Shown: in pieces, positions 60,694 through 64,000 of the stretch
Layout of the letters: every line of letters starts with the position of its first letter
Numbering within the stretch: position 1 is the stretch's first letter
Origin: Tsukamurella conjunctivitidis
Lineage (GTDB): Bacteria > Actinomycetota > Actinomycetes > Mycobacteriales > Mycobacteriaceae
DNA: 64,000 bases
Assembly (NCBI RefSeq): GCF_007858475.1
Contig: NZ_VIGX01000001.1
Span: forward strand, 1-64,000
Reading direction: 5' to 3'
Made by a program: the position numbers and the translations under genes
The notes under the pieces: generated by a model
The model's database searches: none
What the model was told of the DNA's origin: nothing
Seen by the model: only the letters and a program-made list of their open reading frames with translations

Positions 60694-61535
60694 CGGCCCA
60701 GCCGCCACAGCACCGATTCGAGCCGCGCCGCGTCCGCGTGGTCGCGGCGGCCCAGGACCTTGACCCGCAGCGGGAAGTCCGTCGCCGGGCGGCGGGCGGT
60801 CCCGGCGGGGGTGCCGTCGCCGGCGGCGACGGGGGTGAACGCCAGGCCCGCGGCCACGGCGGCGTGCGCGGCCGCCTCGGTCTCGGTGATGAGGACCGTC
60901 GAAGTGATGCCCCGCGCCGTGAGCCGGTCCAGGAGCAGATCGGCCGCGGGCGGATTCGCCGCGCGGGGCGGCAGCGCCACCGCCAGTGCCGACAGGTCGC
61001 GCAGCCGTGGCGAGCGGAATCCCTCGGGCACCAGGAAGTCCCGCGGCAGCGCGATCACGGGTCCCGACGGTGCGCCGTCCCCGAGCACGGGGTGCTCGAC
61101 CACCGCGACGTCCAGGAGGTCCTCGGCCACCGCCCGGGCGAGCTGCGGCGAGGCGCCCGCGGAGAGGGTGAGCGGCGCACCGTCGATCCCGGGGGAGAGG
61201 GCGGCGGCGCACGCCGCGGCCACCGCGGCGCCGAGCGCGTCGCACAGCGCGACCCGGCGCTCACCGGTGCCGGCCCCGAGGCGCGCCGCCTCCGCGACGA
61301 ACCGGTCCGCGTCCCGGACCATCACCCTGGCCCGCGGCAGCAGTTCGCGTCCGGCGGGGGTGAGGTCCGCGCCGCGACGGCTCCGGTCGATGAGCGTGAC
61401 GCCGAGGGCCTCCTCGAGCCGGCGCAGGCCCGCGGAGACCGGCGGCTGGGTGATGCCGAGCCGGTCGGCGGCGCGGCCGAAGTGCTGCTCCTCGGCGACC
61501 GCGACGAAGAAGCGCAGGTGCCGGATGAGGTCCAT
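60690..61535 (-). CDS. LysR family transcriptional regulator
   Basis: 281 residues from ATG 61535. HTH: MDLIRHLRFFVAVAEEQHFGRAADRLGITQPPVSAGLRRLEEALGVTLIDRSRRG, the typical LysR start. The effector domain has VALCDALGAAVAAACAAAL and DFLVPEGFRSPRLRDL. It overlaps the beta-lactamase-fold hydrolase gene by four bases, so regulator and hydrolase are translated together; this differs from the divergent AmpR/AmpC layout. The divergent PucR-type gene is 64 bp away. Confidence 0.87.
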   Translation of the reverse strand: MDLIRHLRFFVAVAEEQHFGRAADRLGITQPPVSAGLRRLEEALGVTLIDRSRRGADLTPAGRELLPRARVMVRDADRFVAEAARLGAGTGERRVALCDALGAAVAAACAAALSPGIDGAPLTLSAGASPQLARAVAEDLLDVAVVEHPVLGDGAPSGPVIALPRDFLVPEGFRSPRLRDLSALAVALPPRAANPPAADLLLDRLTARGITSTVLITETEAAAHAAVAAGLAFTPVAAGDGTPAGTARRPATDFPLRVKVLGRRDHADAARLESVLWRLGR

Positions 61536-61599
61536 GCGCCGGAGTCTAGCCAGCCGAAAGCCGCACGCGCGGCGGTGGGAACCACCACAATCGACAGGC

Positions 61600-62805
61600 G
61601 TGAGTGCATCCGTCGACGCCGAGATCGCGCAGATCCGCGATGCCCTGACCGCGCGGATGGGTGAGATCACGGTGGCCGTCGTCGAGGCCATCCGGAGCGA
61701 GATCCCGTTCTACGCCGATGCCGGCGCGGTCTCCGAGGAGATGGTGACCGCCGCGGTGCACGACAACCTCAGCTACATGGTGCGGGCGCTCACCGACAGC
61801 GATTTCGACACGGCGCCGGCGGCGGCGACCGGCCGCACGCGCGCCGAGATCGGGGTGCCGCTGGCCGCGATCATGCACGCCTACCGGATCGGTGTGCACC
61901 GCGTCTGGCAGGAGGTGCACGCGATCGCGGAGGCGCGGCCCGGCCTGAGCCGGCAGGCGCTGCTCCTGGCGACGCAGCACATGTGGGAGGCGCAGGACGC
62001 GTTCGTCGACGCGATGGCGGGCGCGCACCGGGACCGCACCACCGAGCAGGCGCTCGATGATGCGGCCGAGCGCGCAGCGCTCGCGGAATACCTTCTGCAG
62101 GGTCATATCCCGAGCGATCAGAGCCTGTGGGAGATCGCGACCCTGTTGCGCATACCCACGACGGGCCCGTACCTGGCGGTGGCGGCGGCGACCGTCGACG
62201 TGGGCCGGTCCCCGCTGTCCGGTATCGCCGATCGCCTCCGCGCGATCGACGCCTACTCGGCCTGGCGGCTGTTGCCGGACCAGCAGATCGGCATCATCCA
62301 CGCACCGACCCCGGCGATGCGGACCGCGGTGATCGACCTGCTGCGGCGGGTCGCCGTCGCCCGCGTCGGCGTGAGCGCGCCCTTCGGCGACCTGCGCGAC
62401 ACCCCGCACGGGCTCAACTTCGCCCGCCGCGAGCTGGTCGGACCCGGCACCGGCGTCTCGGTGTTCGACGGTTCCGTGCTCGGCACCGCCGCGATCGCGG
62501 CCCCCGAGACCACCGTCGACCTGGCGCGGGGCGTGCTGCGCGGACTGTACGAGTTGCCCGACGACGACCGTGAGCCCCTGTTCGCGACCTTCCGCGCCTG
62601 GGTCGCGCACGACGGGAACGTCAAGGACGCCGCCGCCGAGCTGTTCGTGCACCCCAACACCGTCCGGCATCGCCTGCGCCGGGTCGAGCAGCTGACGGGG
62701 CGTTCGGTGGGGTCGCCGCGCGAGGTCGCCGAGCTGTGCCTGGCCTTCGAGGTCGATGCCCGGGTCCGTCTGCGGGTGGGGACGTCGCGCGACGTGACGG
62801 CCTGA
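61600..62805 (+). CDS. PucR/CdaR family transcriptional regulator
   Basis: 401 residues, GTG 61600. The N-terminal RsbRD-like helical part runs to about residue 175 (IRSEIPFYADAGAVSEEMVTAAVHDNLSYMVRALTD, then PLAAIMHAYRIGVHRVWQEVH). A GGDEF-like central domain follows, and the C-terminal HTH of the PucR family is complete: TFRAWVAHDGNVKDAAAELFVHPNTVRHRLRRVEQLTGRSVGSPREVAELCLAFEV. Members activate catabolic genes in response to carbon or lipid status. It lies 185 bp upstream of an acyl-CoA ligase on the same strand, a plausible target. Confidence 0.87.
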   Translation: MSASVDAEIAQIRDALTARMGEITVAVVEAIRSEIPFYADAGAVSEEMVTAAVHDNLSYMVRALTDSDFDTAPAAATGRTRAEIGVPLAAIMHAYRIGVHRVWQEVHAIAEARPGLSRQALLLATQHMWEAQDAFVDAMAGAHRDRTTEQALDDAAERAALAEYLLQGHIPSDQSLWEIATLLRIPTTGPYLAVAAATVDVGRSPLSGIADRLRAIDAYSAWRLLPDQQIGIIHAPTPAMRTAVIDLLRRVAVARVGVSAPFGDLRDTPHGLNFARRELVGPGTGVSVFDGSVLGTAAIAAPETTVDLARGVLRGLYELPDDDREPLFATFRAWVAHDGNVKDAAAELFVHPNTVRHRLRRVEQLTGRSVGSPREVAELCLAFEVDARVRLRVGTSRDVTA

Positions 62806-62887
62806 GGCCCTCGGTGTGGATATGAAGGCTGACAAAGCCGATGGGTGCTGGATTGCAATTCCAAGCTGTGGTGATTGTGTTTGGTGA

Positions 62888-62902
62888 CACCCCAGCGGGG
62901 TG
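62888..62902. promoter_or_regulatory. Inverted repeat between PucR-type gene and acyl ligase
   Basis: CACCCC and GGGGTG flank AGC, 88 bp before the ligase ATG. Just upstream the 15-bp element TGGATTGCAATTCCA (62859-62873) is nearly symmetric. Either may be the binding site of the PucR-type protein or a weak terminator of its gene. Confidence 0.3.
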
Positions 62903-62990
62903 AACGGTGTTTGCGTCACCATCGACGCGACAGGGTGTTCCGGGTCACTCTGTAGAGGACGAATCCGACACCCGCCCACGAAGGACTCCG

Positions 62991-64000
62991 ATGACGAACC
63001 TCGCCGAGAACCTCACCGCCGCCGCCGCTTCGCACGCGGACACCATCGCCCTGAAGTGCGACGATCTCCAGTTCACGTACGCGGAGTTCGACGACGCCTC
63101 CGCGCGCTTCGCCACGTACCTCGCGGAGCAGGGGATCGACGCCGGTGACCGGGTGGGCATCATGCTGCCGAACACCCCGGCCTTCGCCATCGTCTACTAC
63201 GGCATCATGCGCCGCGGGGCGGTCGCGGTGCCGATGAACCCGCTGCTCAAGGCCGCCGAGGTGGAGTTCTACCTGACGAACACCTCCGCCAAGGCGCTGT
63301 TCGCCACGCCGGTCTTCGCGGCGGACGCCGAGGCGGGCGCGAAGGCCGCCGGCGCGACCTGTCACTTCGGCGACGACGCGGCCCTCGCCACGCTCCTCGC
63401 GAAGTACGAGCCGACGGCGGCGGTCGAGCCCCGGGAACCGTCGGACACGGCCGTCATCCTGCACACCTCCGGGACCACGGGCAAGCCCAAGGGGGCCGAG
63501 CTCACGCACGACGGTCTGGGCCGCAACTGCGAGATCGCCGGCCGGACCCTGCTGCACCTGTCGAGCGACGACGTGGTCATGGGATGCCTTCCGCTGTTCC
63601 ACGTCTTCGGCCTCACCTGCGGCCTCAACGCCGCGGTCCGCTTCGCCGCGACACTCGCGCTGATCCCGCGGTTCGACCCGCGCAAGGCGATCGAGGTGAT
63701 CGGTCGCGATCGCGTCACCGTCTTCCTCGGGGTGCCCACGATGTACGCGGCGCTCGTCTCGGCGCTGCAGCCCGGCGACGACGTCTCCTCGCTCCGGGCC
63801 TGCGCCTCGGGCGGTGCCGCCCTGCCGCTGCAGGTCATCACGGACTTCGAGAAGGCCTTCAACGCCATCATCATGGAGGGGTACGGCCTGTCCGAGACCT
63901 CGCCCGTCGCGTGCTTCAACCACCCGGACAAGCCCCGCAAGCCCGGCACCATCGGTACCCCCATCGAGGGCGTCGAGATGCGCGTCGTCGACGACGCAGG
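62991..64000 (+). CDS. AMP-forming acyl-CoA synthetase/ligase (3' end cut by window)
   Basis: ATG 62991 after GAAGGA; 336 complete codons plus a partial one up to the edge. Motifs: TSGTTGKPKGAELTHDG (P-loop), MGCLPLFHVFGLTCGLNAAV, VTVFLGVPTMYAALV, and the A5 region MEGYGLSETSPVACFNH, then GTIGTPIEGVEMRVVDD. PLFHVFG and EGYGLSETSP are typical of long-chain fatty-acyl-CoA ligases of the FadD type. The catalytic C-terminal Lys domain is outside the window. It probably activates a fatty acid or aryl acid. The promoter region may be controlled by the PucR-type regulator. Confidence 0.88.
   Translation, partial: MTNLAENLTAAAASHADTIALKCDDLQFTYAEFDDASARFATYLAEQGIDAGDRVGIMLPNTPAFAIVYYGIMRRGAVAVPMNPLLKAAEVEFYLTNTSAKALFATPVFAADAEAGAKAAGATCHFGDDAALATLLAKYEPTAAVEPREPSDTAVILHTSGTTGKPKGAELTHDGLGRNCEIAGRTLLHLSSDDVVMGCLPLFHVFGLTCGLNAAVRFAATLALIPRFDPRKAIEVIGRDRVTVFLGVPTMYAALVSALQPGDDVSSLRACASGGAALPLQVITDFEKAFNAIIMEGYGLSETSPVACFNHPDKPRKPGTIGTPIEGVEMRVVDDA

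Overview
The window is about 70% G+C and almost fully coding. It reads as a chromosomal segment of a mycolic-acid actinomycete (order Mycobacteriales). A Tsukamurella-like genus is my best guess, by inference only. The backbone dnaX / cyclopropane synthase + FAD oxidase / SRPBCC / Ami1-type amidase / ebfC / recR / gatD-murT / leuA / ask-asd has the gene order and relative orientation I recall for Mycobacterium tuberculosis Rv3721c to Rv3708c. The sequence at both ends is cut inside genes (dnaX on the left, an AMP-forming acyl ligase on the right).

Layout. 1-10.9 kb: conserved housekeeping block (replication clamp loader, lipid modification, peptidoglycan hydrolysis and amidation, recombination), with an RluA-type pseudouridine synthase, a small kinase, a DinB protein and an alkyltransferase added. 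11-23.1 kb: accessory stretch between murT and leuA, built of small regulator/transporter/oxidoreductase units (EamA and MFS exporters, SDRs, LysR, TetR, MocR, a flavohemoglobin with a DosR-like box, a polysaccharide deacetylase). 23.1-25.2 kb: leuA with a probable leucine-rich leader peptide and attenuator. 25.5-38 kb: the most unusual locus, a three-module nonribosomal peptide synthetase whose single reading frame continues past the thioesterase into a complete DrrA-type ABC transporter ATPase, followed by its permease (4-bp overlap), an MbtH protein and a strong terminator. This cassette sits between leuA and ask, two genes that are near neighbours in relatives.

38-42.6 kb: GT-C mannosyltransferase-like protein, MmpS-like protein, ask and asd. 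asd and fahA converge on a perfect 62-bp palindrome. 42.7-49.3 kb: tyrosine/homogentisate catabolism (hppD, hmgA, an unknown gene, fahA; the last three coupled by 4-bp overlaps) with a divergent AsnC-type regulator and an amino-acid dehydrogenase. The usual maleylacetoacetate isomerase is absent and the unknown gene occupies its place. 49.3-51.5 kb: TetR plus GT39 glycosyltransferase. 51.6-54.5 kb: metal block (ferritin with an iron box, PepSY membrane protein, Met/His-rich membrane protein with a possible copper operator). 54.5-62.8 kb: orphan trpF, membrane M28 peptidase, small secreted protein, penicillin-binding lipoprotein, beta-lactamase-fold hydrolase, LysR and PucR-type regulators. 63 kb to the end: acyl-CoA ligase.

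No tRNA, rRNA, CRISPR array, insertion sequence or phage gene was recognised. Regulatory sites were found by eye as inverted repeats in promoter regions and are hypotheses. Functional names come from motif recognition without any database search.
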